A stretch of 64,000 nucleotides of DNA, from contig CAJJAT010000004.1 in the NCBI GenBank assembly GCA_905182175.1, positions 16,677 to 80,676 on the forward strand, in the 5' to 3' direction. How positions within the stretch are numbered: position 1 is the first letter of the stretch; the number at the start of each line of letters is the position of its first letter. The notes under the pieces are model-generated. The model saw only the letters and a list, made by a program, of their open reading frames with translations. It did not search any database and was not told where the DNA came from. A program made the translations under genes and the position numbers. This DNA comes from Flavobacteriales bacterium UBA1494. Lineage in GTDB: Bacteria > Bacteroidota > Bacteroidia > Flavobacteriales_E > Vicingaceae. Positions 48,396 to 58,686 of this stretch are shown here, one piece after another.

Positions 48396-48849
48396 AATCT
48401 ACTTTTTCTTTAATTAATTTTAGGGAAGCTGAGTTCATGCAGTAACGCAGCCCACTTGGTTGTGGACCATCAGGAAATACGTGTCCTAAATGACTGTCGC
48501 AGCCATTACACATTACCTCTACTCGAACCATACCGAACGATTCGTCTTTGTCGTATTTAACTGCATTGTCTTTAATTGGCGCGGTAAAACTTGGCCAACC
48601 ACTCCCCGACTCAAACTTAATTGTAGAATCAAACAATTCTGTATCGCAACATTTACAGCTGTATTTACCCGCTTCATGTGCACTGCATAATTCCCCTGTT
48701 CCTGCTCTTTCCGTACCTTTTTTTCGTGTAATGTAAAAGTCTTCTTCAGAAAGTTCAGCTTTCCATTCTACTTCTGTCTTTTCCACTCTTTTGTCCGGCG
48801 CCGGTACGCCTTTGTTGGCATATTTAATTACATCGTTCCAATTGATCAT
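48385..48849 (-). CDS. msrB: Peptide-methionine (R)-S-oxide reductase
   Basis: 155 aa from ATG at 48849; the longer TTG frame adds an unsupported N-terminus. Zinc sites are CKCC and CNGC, and the catalytic Cys is in RYCMNSASL. It reduces the R-epimer. First gene of the four-gene redox operon. Confidence 0.96.
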   Translation of the reverse strand: MINWNDVIKYANKGVPAPDKRVEKTEVEWKAELSEEDFYITRKKGTERAGTGELCSAHEAGKYSCKCCDTELFDSTIKFESGSGWPSFTAPIKDNAVKYDKDESFGMVRVEVMCNGCDSHLGHVFPDGPQPSGLRYCMNSASLKLIKEKVDYEK

Positions 48850-49449
48850 AGGTTCTAAATTAAACGTTAGTGTTTGATTAACAAAACAGATATGAAACAG
48901 TAAAGTTTTCAAAAACTGCACTATTTCCCTTTGCAAAGTTTGGCATTTATAAACGATTTACAACAGTACTTTCGACACTTATAATTGACCATTCTTCCCA
49001 ATAAAACATAAAAAAAAACCCTCTCGATCAAAATCGAAGAAAAGCTTCTAAAACAGGTGGCTGTTTTACTGAATTATAATCAGAAATGTGTTGAAATTGG
49101 CGTTCACGAAACACGTGCCATTTGACCAAATAGATATTTTACTCGTAATGTATTGACTTACTCCATTTACAAAAATCTGTTGCCACATGTTGCAGAATAC
49201 TCGCCCAATTGTAATCTTGTTCCATTTACCGAAACAATTAAATAGTTGGACAACGGCGCATCCATATAACTTTAGACTACATCGTTTGAAAAAACTTCAC
49301 TACTAACAGAGGGGATCTCCCAATACGTGACCAAAATGTGACAGTTACTTTATGTGAGTCATCCCGCTCTAACAATTGGCCTCATTTAAATTGAATGGAG
49401 AGCAATTGTTCAATCCCTTGGTAAAAAATAAAATATGCCGCCATCCTTT
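48850..49449. other. Intergenic region before the redox operon
   Basis: 600 bp with no gene. A weak hairpin TCGATTTTGATCGA with a T9 run on the minus strand is near 49010-49045. No regulator is encoded here. Confidence 0.45.
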
Positions 49450-51084
49450 TTACTTAAGATCGAGCTCTTTTAAGTTCTGAATTCTGTTCCGTTCTAAAAA
49501 GGCATCAATGCTTTCGAAGTGCTCAATTACTCGTTTATCTTTGAATTCGAATACCTTTTCTGACAGACCTCCCAAAAAGTCTCTATCGTGAGAAACTAAA
49601 ACTAAGGTTCCATCGTAGTTTTTCAATGCCTCTTTCAATACGTCTTTCGATTTTAAATCCAAGTGATTGGTAGGTTCATCTAGAATTAAAAGATTAACAG
49701 GTTCCAACAGAAGTTTAACCATCGCTAATCTTGTTTTCTCTCCACCTGAAAGCATGCTAACTTTCTTGTCAATATCATCCCCCCTAAACATAAACCCACC
49801 TAAAAGATTCTTGATCTGAGTTCTAACTTCTCCGGTTGCAACTTCGTCTACCGTTTGAAAGATAGTCAACTCAGTATCCAATAGAGAAGCTTGATTTTGA
49901 GCAAAATAACCTACCTTAACGTTATGCCCTAATTCGCAAGTACCGGCAACTTTAATCTCATTTAAAATGGCCTTAATCATGGTTGACTTCCCTTCGCCAT
50001 TTCTGCCGACAAATGTTACCTTCTCGCCTCTTGAAATGGAGAAACTGGCATCCTTAAAAACTTCTATAGCGCCATAATTTTTGGAAACCTCTTTTACAGT
50101 TATCGGATAATCTCCTGAGCGTGGCGAGGGTGGAAAACGAAGACGCAAGGCTGACGTATCAATTTCATCAATCTCGATAATTTTAAGTTTTTCTAACATC
50201 CGCTCTCTAGAATTCACTTGGTTGGTTTTTGAGTATGTTCCTTTAAAACGTTCAATAAAAACCATGTTATCAGCAATTAGCTTTTGCTGCTCTGCATGCG
50301 CTTTTAGCTGGTGAACCCTTCTGTCCTCGCGTAATTGCAAATAATGACTGTAATTGGCTTTATAATCATAAATGCGACCCATTGTAACTTCAATGGTTCT
50401 CGTCGTTATGTTATCAATAAAAGTTCTGTCGTGAGAAATAACAATTACTGCTTTGGCCTTGTGTATTAAGAACTGTTCTAACCAAATAACAGACTCAATG
50501 TCAATGTGATTTGTAGGTTCGTCTAATAGAATTAGATCAGGTTTTTGCAACAAGATTTTTGCCAGTTCAATTCGCATTCTCCAGCCACCACTGAACTCTG
50601 AGGTTTGTCTAGTAAAATCTTCTCTTCTAAAGCCAAGACCTTTTAAGGCCATTTCAACTTCAGCATCGTAGTTAATTTCTTCAATTGAGTAAAATTTTTC
50701 ACCCAATTCACTCACGTTTTCAATGAGTTTCATGTACGCTTCCGATTCATAATCGGTCCTGGTTTCTAATTGTTTGTTAATCAAATCCATTTCTTCCTTC
50801 ATGGAAAAAATCTCCTTGAATGCTTTCGACGTTTCCTCGAAAACTGTGCAATCATCTTCGGTCAATAAGTGCTGTGGCAAATAAGCAATTACATAATCCT
50901 TCGGAAAGTTTACTTTACCTCGATTTGGCTTTTGTTCTCCTGCAATAATTTTCATCATAGTGCTTTTCCCTGCACCATTTTTGCCCATTAATGCAATCTT
51001 GTCATTCTCATTTACGACAAATGAAACTCCTTCAAATAAGGTCTGTCCGCTAAATTCAACCGCTAAGCCATCTACTGAAATCAT
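49450..51084 (-). CDS. ABC-F family ATPase (Uup/EttA type)
   Basis: 544 aa with two ABC cassettes. Walker A GKNGAGKST and GRNGEGKST, signatures FSGGWRMR and LSGGEKTR, and Walker B LILLDEPTNHID and LILDEPTNHLD. The linker has the P-site-tRNA-interaction-motif region. ABC-F proteins act on the ribosome, not membranes. Promoter TAATTTTG is upstream. Confidence 0.92.
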   Translation of the reverse strand: MISVDGLAVEFSGQTLFEGVSFVVNENDKIALMGKNGAGKSTMMKIIAGEQKPNRGKVNFPKDYVIAYLPQHLLTEDDCTVFEETSKAFKEIFSMKEEMDLINKQLETRTDYESEAYMKLIENVSELGEKFYSIEEINYDAEVEMALKGLGFRREDFTRQTSEFSGGWRMRIELAKILLQKPDLILLDEPTNHIDIESVIWLEQFLIHKAKAVIVISHDRTFIDNITTRTIEVTMGRIYDYKANYSHYLQLREDRRVHQLKAHAEQQKLIADNMVFIERFKGTYSKTNQVNSRERMLEKLKIIEIDEIDTSALRLRFPPSPRSGDYPITVKEVSKNYGAIEVFKDASFSISRGEKVTFVGRNGEGKSTMIKAILNEIKVAGTCELGHNVKVGYFAQNQASLLDTELTIFQTVDEVATGEVRTQIKNLLGGFMFRGDDIDKKVSMLSGGEKTRLAMVKLLLEPVNLLILDEPTNHLDLKSKDVLKEALKNYDGTLVLVSHDRDFLGGLSEKVFEFKDKRVIEHFESIDAFLERNRIQNLKELDLK

Positions 51085-51101
51085 AATCTAAAATTGAGCG
51101 A

Positions 51102-51109
51102 CAAAATTA
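51102..51109 (-). promoter_or_regulatory. Bacteroidetes -7 element for the ABC-F gene
   Basis: TAATTTTG on the minus strand lies 17 nt before the ATG at 51084. Confidence 0.55.
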
Positions 51110-51227
51110 TTGATTTATATCAAAAGCAGTGGTCTTATTCTCAAAACTGTGATCAGACCATTTTTTACCCATTTTTAAAAAGTCCGGTAGTTAAAAATCA
51201 CACCTTTCTTCTACGATGAAATGTAAT

Positions 51228-51650
51228 TTAAAAATTTGTAATTCTTTTATCTGCTGCTCCATCATTACGTGAAATAGAACTTTGAATTTCACCCTCTTCA
51301 GTATACCATACAATGCGCCCATCCATTTTACCGTTAGCCCATCTTCCAGCTAGTCTTTCTTCACCATTTTCAAAAAAATACTTTTGTTTTCCAACCCATC
51401 TGCCCTGTTCATCAAAATTAAACTGCTGAGCTAGAACACCGTTATCGTGATACCGTATAAATATGCCTATATTTTTTCCATCTTTCCAAAACGCTTCTTC
51501 CATTAAAGCACCAGATTTATTAAATATCTTGTAATACAATACATTATTCTCCATTGTATCAATTTGAACCGTTAATGAAGGAGGGTTACCAATTCCAGAA
51601 ATGTTAAGAGTAATTAGGGCTAAGAGGAGGGAGAATATTATTTTCTTCAT
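51228..51650 (-). CDS. YwqK-like MORN-repeat exported protein
   Basis: 140 aa from ATG at 51650. A signal peptide is followed by repeated KDGK...GxxxRYHxNG and NGxxxGxxxxYxENGE motifs of the MORN/YwqK type. Such proteins are named for an antitoxin gene in a few genomes but their role is mostly unknown. Confidence 0.75.
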   Translation of the reverse strand: MKKIIFSLLLALITLNISGIGNPPSLTVQIDTMENNVLYYKIFNKSGALMEEAFWKDGKNIGIFIRYHDNGVLAQQFNFDEQGRWVGKQKYFFENGEERLAGRWANGKMDGRIVWYTEEGEIQSSISRNDGAADKRITNF

Positions 51651-51813
51651 TGTTGTACAGGTTAGAGTGTAAAACAAAAGTCTAAACTTACCTGATCATA
51701 TTGCGCAACAATTCGGAGTTTGGCGGTATTCTATCGGAGAGTAGTAATTGTAAAAAATTAAATGCCAACGTTGGGTTATAAACCTCCAACATATTGCGGT
51801 ATTCAAGTAAATA

Positions 51814-52512
51814 TCAGAGCAGATTAATATGATCCATGAGCAATTTTCGATGAGACCCACTGACAGGGATGACTTTATTTTGAATCATTACATAAGTGTC
51901 TTCGATGCTGTCGATCTTTTTCAAATTGAGAATGAAAGACCGGTGGACCTTTAAAAATTCTCGTCCTTTTACTTTTTCATTCATTGCACTTAACGTTGAA
52001 TGAATAATGTGTTTGCTCGTTGGATTGGTATGAATAACCAAATAATCATCGAGTGTTTCTATGTATAAAATGTCAGCATATTTAATTTTTATCAACTTTC
52101 CTTCTGTCTTAATGAACAGCTCACTTTGAAAGTCTTCTTTTAGCTGTTTAGTTATTTTGGTTTTTGCTTTATTTATTGCTTTAATTAAACGCGGCAAAGT
52201 AATGGGCTTAGTGAAATAATCTGTTACATCTAGTTCAAATGCTTCTATGGCATGTTCTGTAAGACTTGTGGTAAAAATAATTTGAGGAAGGTTGCTTACG
52301 GACTGTGCCAATTCAATACCAGTTAAGTCTGGCATTTCAATGTCCAAAAATAAGAGATCAAAGTCTTGTTTTTCTAATTCACTAGTGGCCTCAATTGCAC
52401 TCTCACATTTACATACAACTGCAACCCCGTCTATTTTAGTACACAGGTGTTCTAAAATTTCTCTAGACATTTTATCATCATCAACGATGATGCACTTTAG
52501 TGAGTTATTCAA
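51814..52512 (-). CDS. LytTR-family response regulator
   Basis: 232 aa. The receiver domain (residues 5-120) has DDD, phosphoacceptor D in LLFLDIEMP and T/S and K in TTSL and FTKPI. A LytTR DNA-binding domain follows (YIETLDDYLVIHT, LKVHRSFILNL, VIPVSGSHRKLL). No cognate kinase is adjacent; AgrC/LytS-type kinases are typical partners. Confidence 0.92.
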   Translation of the reverse strand: MNNSLKCIIVDDDKMSREILEHLCTKIDGVAVVCKCESAIEATSELEKQDFDLLFLDIEMPDLTGIELAQSVSNLPQIIFTTSLTEHAIEAFELDVTDYFTKPITLPRLIKAINKAKTKITKQLKEDFQSELFIKTEGKLIKIKYADILYIETLDDYLVIHTNPTSKHIIHSTLSAMNEKVKGREFLKVHRSFILNLKKIDSIEDTYVMIQNKVIPVSGSHRKLLMDHINLL

Positions 52513-52716
52513 CTAATATAAAATAATTTTAGCACAATGAAACGTTAAAATCAGTTCGCTAATTTACAAAACACATTTGTTTTTATTCACACACATAACC
52601 ATTTTGGCTAATCCAATTGGGTAATATGCTTTACTCTTTGGCATTGGTAACCTTTGCTATGTTGAGCCAGTCAACGCACCCAATGTTACAATTAAAAATT
52701 CTTCATTCACGATTCT

Positions 52717-54012
52717 TCATTCAAAAATTTCGTCCTCTTCTCCCGGCAACTCTAAGGCCTTAACCGACTGAATAGCATTTCCTGCAATTCCTTTGATAGA
52801 AGCATGCATTTCGATGGTATTTAAGGTGACCTTATCAATCTGTTTTTCTCGTTGTTTCCAAATGCGCTGAAAGGATCTTTTCTCTGTTTCTAAATCCGTT
52901 TTCATTTGAGTGAACCCTTCAACAATTGCTTCAATTTGCATTCGGAACGTATTACTAGTCAAAAAGTCATACAACATGTGCATTTTTTCGCCTTTATTGT
53001 CTTGCGTGCTTATTGCCGTGCTCAACTGAATAATTGATTGTCGCAAAACGGCACATAATCCTTTAAATTCATCGTAGTTACAAATCCAAATTCCATCTTT
53101 CAAGCCCATGCGGTCCATGTCGGACGGCATTACTTCAGTAACTAAAACTCCAATGTTGGCCCCTTTGGCTCTAATATCAGCTTTAAACTTCTCAATCCAC
53201 GTGGGTTGAAAGTCTTTTGTTCGCTTGCTCTCATAGTAGATTGTTCCGCAATTTTGAACGCTTCTTGTATTTACGATGTGAATGCAATCACCACCACGCG
53301 CACCTTTTTTGATTTCATCGATTGTATCTAATGGAAATTGAGCTGCCAACCATTCTTCAATGGCTAATTCCTGCACTTCTCCTTGCAATTGCATAGAGCC
53401 TTGCTCCTGCTTGCGCTTCATTTCTTCGGTTAACTTTTTTTGATCCTCCAACTGCTTTTGCATTTCTTTGAAACGCAATTCGTTTCGCTCTTCCTCATGT
53501 TTTCTAATCTTTTCTTTTTCAGTGAGCAACGTTTCATTTAAACGTTTTTGAGCATCTGCCTCAGCGGCTTCTTTTAGCTCTCCTTTTTCTCGTTTAAGCT
53601 TTTCAATCTCTGCCTTTGAACGATTTAATTCTTTTACCTGCTCACTTTTTTCATTCAGTTCTTTGGTTAAAGCCTTTAGCTGCTCAGAGTTTTCATCCGT
53701 CAATTTTGCTTTTACTTCTGATTCAATTCTTATTTTTTCTTCTTTTACTTGCTTTTCTAGTCGTTCTTGGAAAATTCGGTTTTCTTGTTTCTTCTTCTCT
53801 TCGAAGGCCGCTTTATCTTTCGCAAGAACGGCTGCCTGTTCCTCTTGTAGCCTTTGTAACTCCAATAGCTTAGAGTCGTTCTCCTTCTTTCCCTTGGCTA
53901 ATTGTTCTTGGTATTTTTTCTTGATTTCATCTTCTAATTGATGAGCAAGTATATCTTGAACATCAATAGATTCGCCACAGCTTGGGCAAGAAATTTGAGT
54001 ATTATTTTGCAT
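52717..54012 (-). CDS. DUF2130 domain protein
   Basis: 431 aa. An N-terminal zinc ribbon (CPSCGESI), a long Lys/Glu coiled coil (residues 30-215) and a C-terminal DUF2130 domain with EWLAAQFPLDTIDEIKKGARGGDCIHIV and YYESKRTKDFQPTWIEKFKADI. The conserved core has a restriction-endonuclease-like strand. Function unresolved. Confidence 0.9.
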   Translation of the reverse strand: MQNNTQISCPSCGESIDVQDILAHQLEDEIKKKYQEQLAKGKKENDSKLLELQRLQEEQAAVLAKDKAAFEEKKKQENRIFQERLEKQVKEEKIRIESEVKAKLTDENSEQLKALTKELNEKSEQVKELNRSKAEIEKLKREKGELKEAAEADAQKRLNETLLTEKEKIRKHEEERNELRFKEMQKQLEDQKKLTEEMKRKQEQGSMQLQGEVQELAIEEWLAAQFPLDTIDEIKKGARGGDCIHIVNTRSVQNCGTIYYESKRTKDFQPTWIEKFKADIRAKGANIGVLVTEVMPSDMDRMGLKDGIWICNYDEFKGLCAVLRQSIIQLSTAISTQDNKGEKMHMLYDFLTSNTFRMQIEAIVEGFTQMKTDLETEKRSFQRIWKQREKQIDKVTLNTIEMHASIKGIAGNAIQSVKALELPGEEDEIFE

Positions 54013-54710
54013 ACTGAGGACCAGACTTTAAATTAATTTATAGATGATTAAAGTTACTTAACTATTGCACTCTTTCAATTGCGACTAGCCTAAATTTCAT
54101 CGCTCTTTACTTTTTCTTCCAGCTACCTTATCCTCTGCCAAAGCCTATATTTTTAAAAATTGAATCTAAAATAAGCATCGCTAATAAATTATTGCGCTCG
54201 TTATAAAATCATACCGTAAAACGAACTTGAGATCTATTGTATCTGAAATGAGAACACTCAGAGAACAGCTTTTAAAAATTGGAAGAAATCAATTGCCCAA
54301 GGGAATCTGTTTGTGTAAAGCTAATTCCTTTACTGCATTTAATCTCAAACTTTAGTTCTCCACCTTCTAAAAATATATTTCCTTTTGAAAGGAAAGCTAA
54401 TCGCATTTCACCGTCTTCCATTTATTTTAATGAAGAACGATACCCTAAATTACCTCAAATAGCTTCTTTAGAAATAGGAGCCCGATTTTCTTTTGCAGCA
54501 GCACTTAGTTTCACAATTTGCATGATTCAGATGTTTGTTGTATCCTAATGTGAGGTTTCTTTATCACTAAAAAACACGTGTAAATACCTGTTTTAAATTT
54601 TCATATTAGGCTGTAAGGCTTTTAAAATCAATTTTAGATAGTAAATACATCACAATAATATACTTAAGTTATTTTTGTAATAATTTAGGATTTCGTCGAT
54701 TTTAGAGTTG
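54013..54710. other. Intergenic region
   Basis: A 270-nt open frame at 54279-54548 is not coherent: no domain, no start signals, and the overlapping minus frame has stops. No other element seen. Confidence 0.4.
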
Positions 54711-55500
54711 TGGTGGAACATAAAAAGACCGTTTTTATCATGTTACTGTGGTTTAGCTTTTCGGCTTATGAATCAGAAAACTTCGAATGATCCAAAGAAG
54801 ATTGCAAAACTGACTGCCTAAAACCTAGAGATATTATTCAATGTAAACAAGGCTCTAAACAAAAAAAAAAGATTCCGTGAGGCAAATAAAATGCACCTAA
54901 ATTTTGACTATTATTCTTGCGAAAATGCACTTCCCTATGCTAAAAAGAGTGCTGTAGGAACTTGGAAAAATGTAAGCGATAAAGCTGCTGAAATCGAACC
55001 CATTGAACATCTAAAAAATCATGGTTGGTATAACTTCTCCTTTCTAAATAAGTATGCAATTGCAACTAATGACGTTGACAAACGAGCCATTTTAATTATT
55101 TACGACATTGATTATAAAATGGATACCCTATATTATTTTAACCTTTAAAAAGCGGTTGTTATTTCGAGCTAGGTTAAATTGAAAAGCCATTCAAATAACA
55201 GAGTCGCATCTTGACGACCCCACTCATTTTAAAAGGTTATATGATAAACTGTATTTAGTTGCTGTGTATTTGGGAAACAACGAATATAAAAAATCTATAA
55301 AATACTTGGAACTACAAATAACAACAAATGACGCAACAGAAATTCATTTATAAATGGCCAAGATTATTGCTTTTCAAAGAGTTAATAAAAAGCAATGTAC
55401 TGAATTGATAAAGCAACAAAATACAACGCCATAAATTTCAAAATGGAAATAGCTTTAAGAAATGGCCACTTGAAATTTATCAATTAAACATTGACGCCCT
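54711..55500 (+). pseudogene. Decayed exported hypothetical protein
   Basis: The plus strand reads MEHKKTVFIMLLWFSFSAYE (signal-peptide-like), then loses frame. A section at 54891-55148 is open (NFDYYSCENALPYAKKSAVG, SFLNKYAIATNDVDKR). After TAA it continues in other frames as RLYDKLYLVAVYLGNNEYK. Multiple stops. Product unknown. Confidence 0.5.
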
Positions 55501-55521
55501 AATAATTAGAAGAAGTAGTAA

Positions 55522-56043
55522 CTAGAGAACAGGTATTTTGTCTAATACACTAGTTGACGAAGCATTTTTATGGGAACCGTCGCAATTTGGCGCATTTTTA
55601 GAACGCCCACAGATGCAATCATTGAGACCGTGACCGTTGATAATTCTTTCGATTTTCTTAACAATTCTGTTCGTGATGGATGCAGTTAATTTAGGACCTG
55701 AAAAGTACATCAAATACCCACTTTTAACACCTTCACCTAACTTTTCAAATGCTGCTTCAAATTCTGCATTAATGCTAAGCTGGTGTTTCAATTCTCTACC
55801 GTATTCCCCCGGTTCCAATTCCTCTCTTGCTGAAAATTTTGCAAATCTATCGCTCACTTTAGCGTTCTTTTCACCCTTCGTTTCTGCAGTCGCTTCCCCT
55901 GGTAATTCTTCTGCCAGTATTTCTTCTTTAGACGGTGCTTCTTCCTCTTTAAGTGGTGTAGTTTTTTTTGCACCAAACTTTACTACCTTTTTTTTTGAAT
56001 CTCCTACTATTTCGAAATTCTTCTTTTCACCTTCCTCTTCCAT
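55522..56043 (-). CDS. CDGSH iron-sulfur domain protein
   Basis: 173 aa from ATG at 56043. The N-terminal ~100 residues are highly charged. The C-terminus holds the CDGSH motif CICGRSKNAPNCDGSH with all four cluster ligands (3 Cys, 1 His). A redox-active 2Fe-2S cluster is expected. Start chosen because the upstream TTG (56076) adds an unsupported extension. Partner genes are not apparent. Confidence 0.88.
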   Translation of the reverse strand: MEEEGEKKNFEIVGDSKKKVVKFGAKKTTPLKEEEAPSKEEILAEELPGEATAETKGEKNAKVSDRFAKFSAREELEPGEYGRELKHQLSINAEFEAAFEKLGEGVKSGYLMYFSGPKLTASITNRIVKKIERIINGHGLNDCICGRSKNAPNCDGSHKNASSTSVLDKIPVL

Positions 56044-56361
56044 ATCAATTACTTTTCTGCGATTAGCACCTTGCAAAAATATCCTTTTAGTACTGAATAA
56101 AAGAAGGATTAGGTAGCAATTCAGGTAACCTTTTGAAACAGTTCACTTTTCCCTCTTCATGCTGCAGGTTACACTTACGTTATTTTTTCAACTGTAAAAG
56201 ACTAAGTAATTATCTAGCAATACTCTAAAAAAACAAACTTACATTCATAACCCATTCTTAGATTGGATCGCCAGAGGAATGTTATCTTCACATAGCATTT
56301 CTTTCAGGTCAATTTCAATGGTTCTGCACAAAGAAAGCATTGGAATGTTATTTCCTACACC
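56044..56361. other. Intergenic region
   Basis: Nothing recognisable between the CDGSH gene and the decayed bestrophin. Confidence 0.4.
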
Positions 56362-57340
56362 TTAAAAAAGATTCTCAGAATAATCTCCGACTAATTCCGT
56401 CACCATATATACCCAGCCTACAATCACCGTGAAAAGAACTGAAAGACACATACCAATTGCTCGTAAATCGATAAATTCAGAAGCCATTCCAAAAGGCAAT
56501 AAAACAATAAATAAGCCTACAAAAATAACACTTATCCCTCCATGCTGCCTTGGTAAAGAGAATTTCTTGATGCGCTCGCATTTACCTTGCAAGGCATAAA
56601 GCTCATTCAAAATACCTTGCATTTCCATGTGTCGAAAATCATCAATTAAATCAGCTTTACGCAGCTCTTTTAATTCTTGAGACTGCTAGTCAATAATTTG
56701 AATTGCCGTGTTTTTAGTGTTAATTAAACGCTCGTATTCATTAGCTGGTAAACGTTCGCGGAGTTCTTCTCCTGTAGCAACATCATCAACCAAACCCATT
56801 CCAACCATTCTCATTCTAGGCTTTGTTTGTATTTGAATGGACTTTGGTTGATTGGTATACTCCCAAGGTGTTGGAGTAAGTAATTGAATTCGAAATAAAT
56901 ATAGCCAATAAATATGCCTGTATATTATTTTTTTATGACTTGCACGCAACACAGACTCACCTGCATCACTTTCGGTAAATTGGTCACTACAAGTGATCTA
57001 GAAACACTTCCCCATGCTCTACTACTGTCCACGATTCCTCCCCAAATTTTTCGAGCTTCCCACAAACGGTCATAAGCTTGATTGTTTTTAAATCCCACAT
57101 AAGATGCAACAGCTGTTCCAATTACAGAAATCAACAGCTAAGAAATAGTAACATTATTAAACGAAGTATAGTGGTATAAAGCGGCTACAATTGTCGCCCA
57201 AATAGAAATCCAAATGATGTGCCAACCAGTAAAAAGCATCACTTCTTTAAAGGTTAGATTTTCTGAATAAACATAGGTTTGAAGTTTAGTGTTGTTCAAA
57301 TTATTGTTGTGTCACAAGATAAAATGCGCTTCTGTAAACA
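56362..57340 (-). pseudogene. Decayed bestrophin-family channel
   Basis: Fragments in several frames give the bestrophin order: FTGWHIIWISIWATIVAALY, then SYVGFKNNQAYDRLWEAR, IWGGIVDSSRAWG, PANEYERLI, and LYALQGKCERIKKFSLPRQHG with two terminal helices. Stops and shifts break it, including a TAG near 57137. It would have encoded a chloride or small-anion channel. Confidence 0.85.
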
Positions 57341-57448
57341 TAGATTAATTTTTGTGTCATGTTTACAAGCAACAAAAGAAAGAGACTACCTTTTCTCAAA
57401 TATATCCTAGAATCAAACTAAGAGCAATTGAATCATAAAAATGACAGA

Positions 57449-58228
57449 TTAATTGATCTGAATTATGTTTTCAGTTTCAATCCGAGATAACTCTTGCAAC
57501 ATCCCCTTTTCATACAGAAAGGGAAGCTTCTTTAAAGCTGTTCCCACTTCCACTTTGTAGTTTACATAGTCTTGAAAATGAATGCCCTCTACTTTTACCG
57601 GATGATATGCTACCCGAAATCGAATTCCTCCACCGTTGGTATGGAACTTATATGCTAAGTAATCAATCAGCATCGTTTCAGCATTAATCCAATAGTAATA
57701 TTCATCGTCAAAATCAGTGCCGCCGCCATCCTGTTTGAACGTAACTTTAATCACTTCATAGGTTTTATTGAAGATTGTAGTTTTCCCCTCATACACCTTA
57801 TTCACAGAATAATCTCCCAATTTGTGAGGTAGCGTTGCAAAATAAATGACTGAATTTAAATTATCTGAATAACTCATTTTTTGCTTCTCGTTCAATTCTA
57901 ATTTTGCGTTATTCATCCAAACCTGAACCTTGTTTTGAGTTAACAACGTATGAATTGAATCGCCGTCCTTGTTTAATCCTTTAAATTCGTATTCAAAGGC
58001 TGCTTTGTTAGTCTTAAAACGGTATAAATTCCCTCTAAACGTGAACTGATAATGTGCCTTATTGTACAATTCGCCGCCGTGTGCTTGAATAGATGCTTCA
58101 ATAATTTGATCTGCTTTTGATATTTCTTGGAGTATTGGCTCGCTAATCTTCTCTTTATTTGGAGGATTTGAACAAGCAATAAAAACCGCTAGGACTATAA
58201 ACATTAAACTATTTACGACTCTTTTCAT
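57449..58228 (-). CDS. Lipoprotein, DUF6503-like
   Basis: 259 aa. A lipobox IACS (Cys about residue 20) is followed by ASIQAHGGELYNKAHYQFTFRG and a beta-rich body with INAETMLIDYLAYKF and VKVEGIHFQDYV. The pattern resembles outer-membrane lipoprotein carrier-like folds (LolA/LolB) and DUF6503. Function unknown. Confidence 0.7.
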   Translation of the reverse strand: MKRVVNSLMFIVLAVFIACSNPPNKEKISEPILQEISKADQIIEASIQAHGGELYNKAHYQFTFRGNLYRFKTNKAAFEYEFKGLNKDGDSIHTLLTQNKVQVWMNNAKLELNEKQKMSYSDNLNSVIYFATLPHKLGDYSVNKVYEGKTTIFNKTYEVIKVTFKQDGGGTDFDDEYYYWINAETMLIDYLAYKFHTNGGGIRFRVAYHPVKVEGIHFQDYVNYKVEVGTALKKLPFLYEKGMLQELSRIETENIIQIN

Positions 58229-58686
58229 GTTCTAAAATTACGTGGGTTATTTTCAATTTTAGGGTCGGAATCTGACAATTATTCACCTTTCCATCTTTTA
58301 AAGAATAACCAAATAAACAGTTTACTTTAAGTGAATTAACAATGCTGTTTGAAACCTTTTATTTCAAGTGGAAGATAAAATCCTTTTTTATGCACTTACA
58401 AGACATTAGAACGAGTAGAATATTAAAACCCGGCAGGTTTTTTTTGCTACGAAATTAACTGCAATCGAATTGCAAGGGTTTAGCCGTTGAACAGAAAATT
58501 CAATCGATTTTTAATTCTTGACCTTCTTGACAATTTAAATATGGAAAATTACCAGTTTTAAATTTTTTAAGTATACAAAGGTAACGACCTGCCCTGCTGC
58601 AATAACTGAGTAAATCATGAAATTGGTAGTTTCTAAGACCTAAAAAGGTTTCCAAAACCTGTTAGGTCTATCGTAAGCGCTGTCTG
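58229..58686. other. Intergenic region with a palindromic element
   Basis: No gene. Contains the 34-nt palindrome at 58636-58669. Confidence 0.5.
58636..58669. repeat. Imperfect 34-nt palindrome
   Basis: AGACCTAA (58636) pairs with TTAGGTCT (ends 58669), with an inner AGGTTT/AAACCT pair around CC. It lies 17 bp after the MFS stop and lacks a T run, so it may be a dispersed palindromic repeat rather than a terminator. Confidence 0.55.

Noticed and set aside
54279..54548. 89-codon plus frame
   Set aside because: No domain, no start signals and no supporting context.
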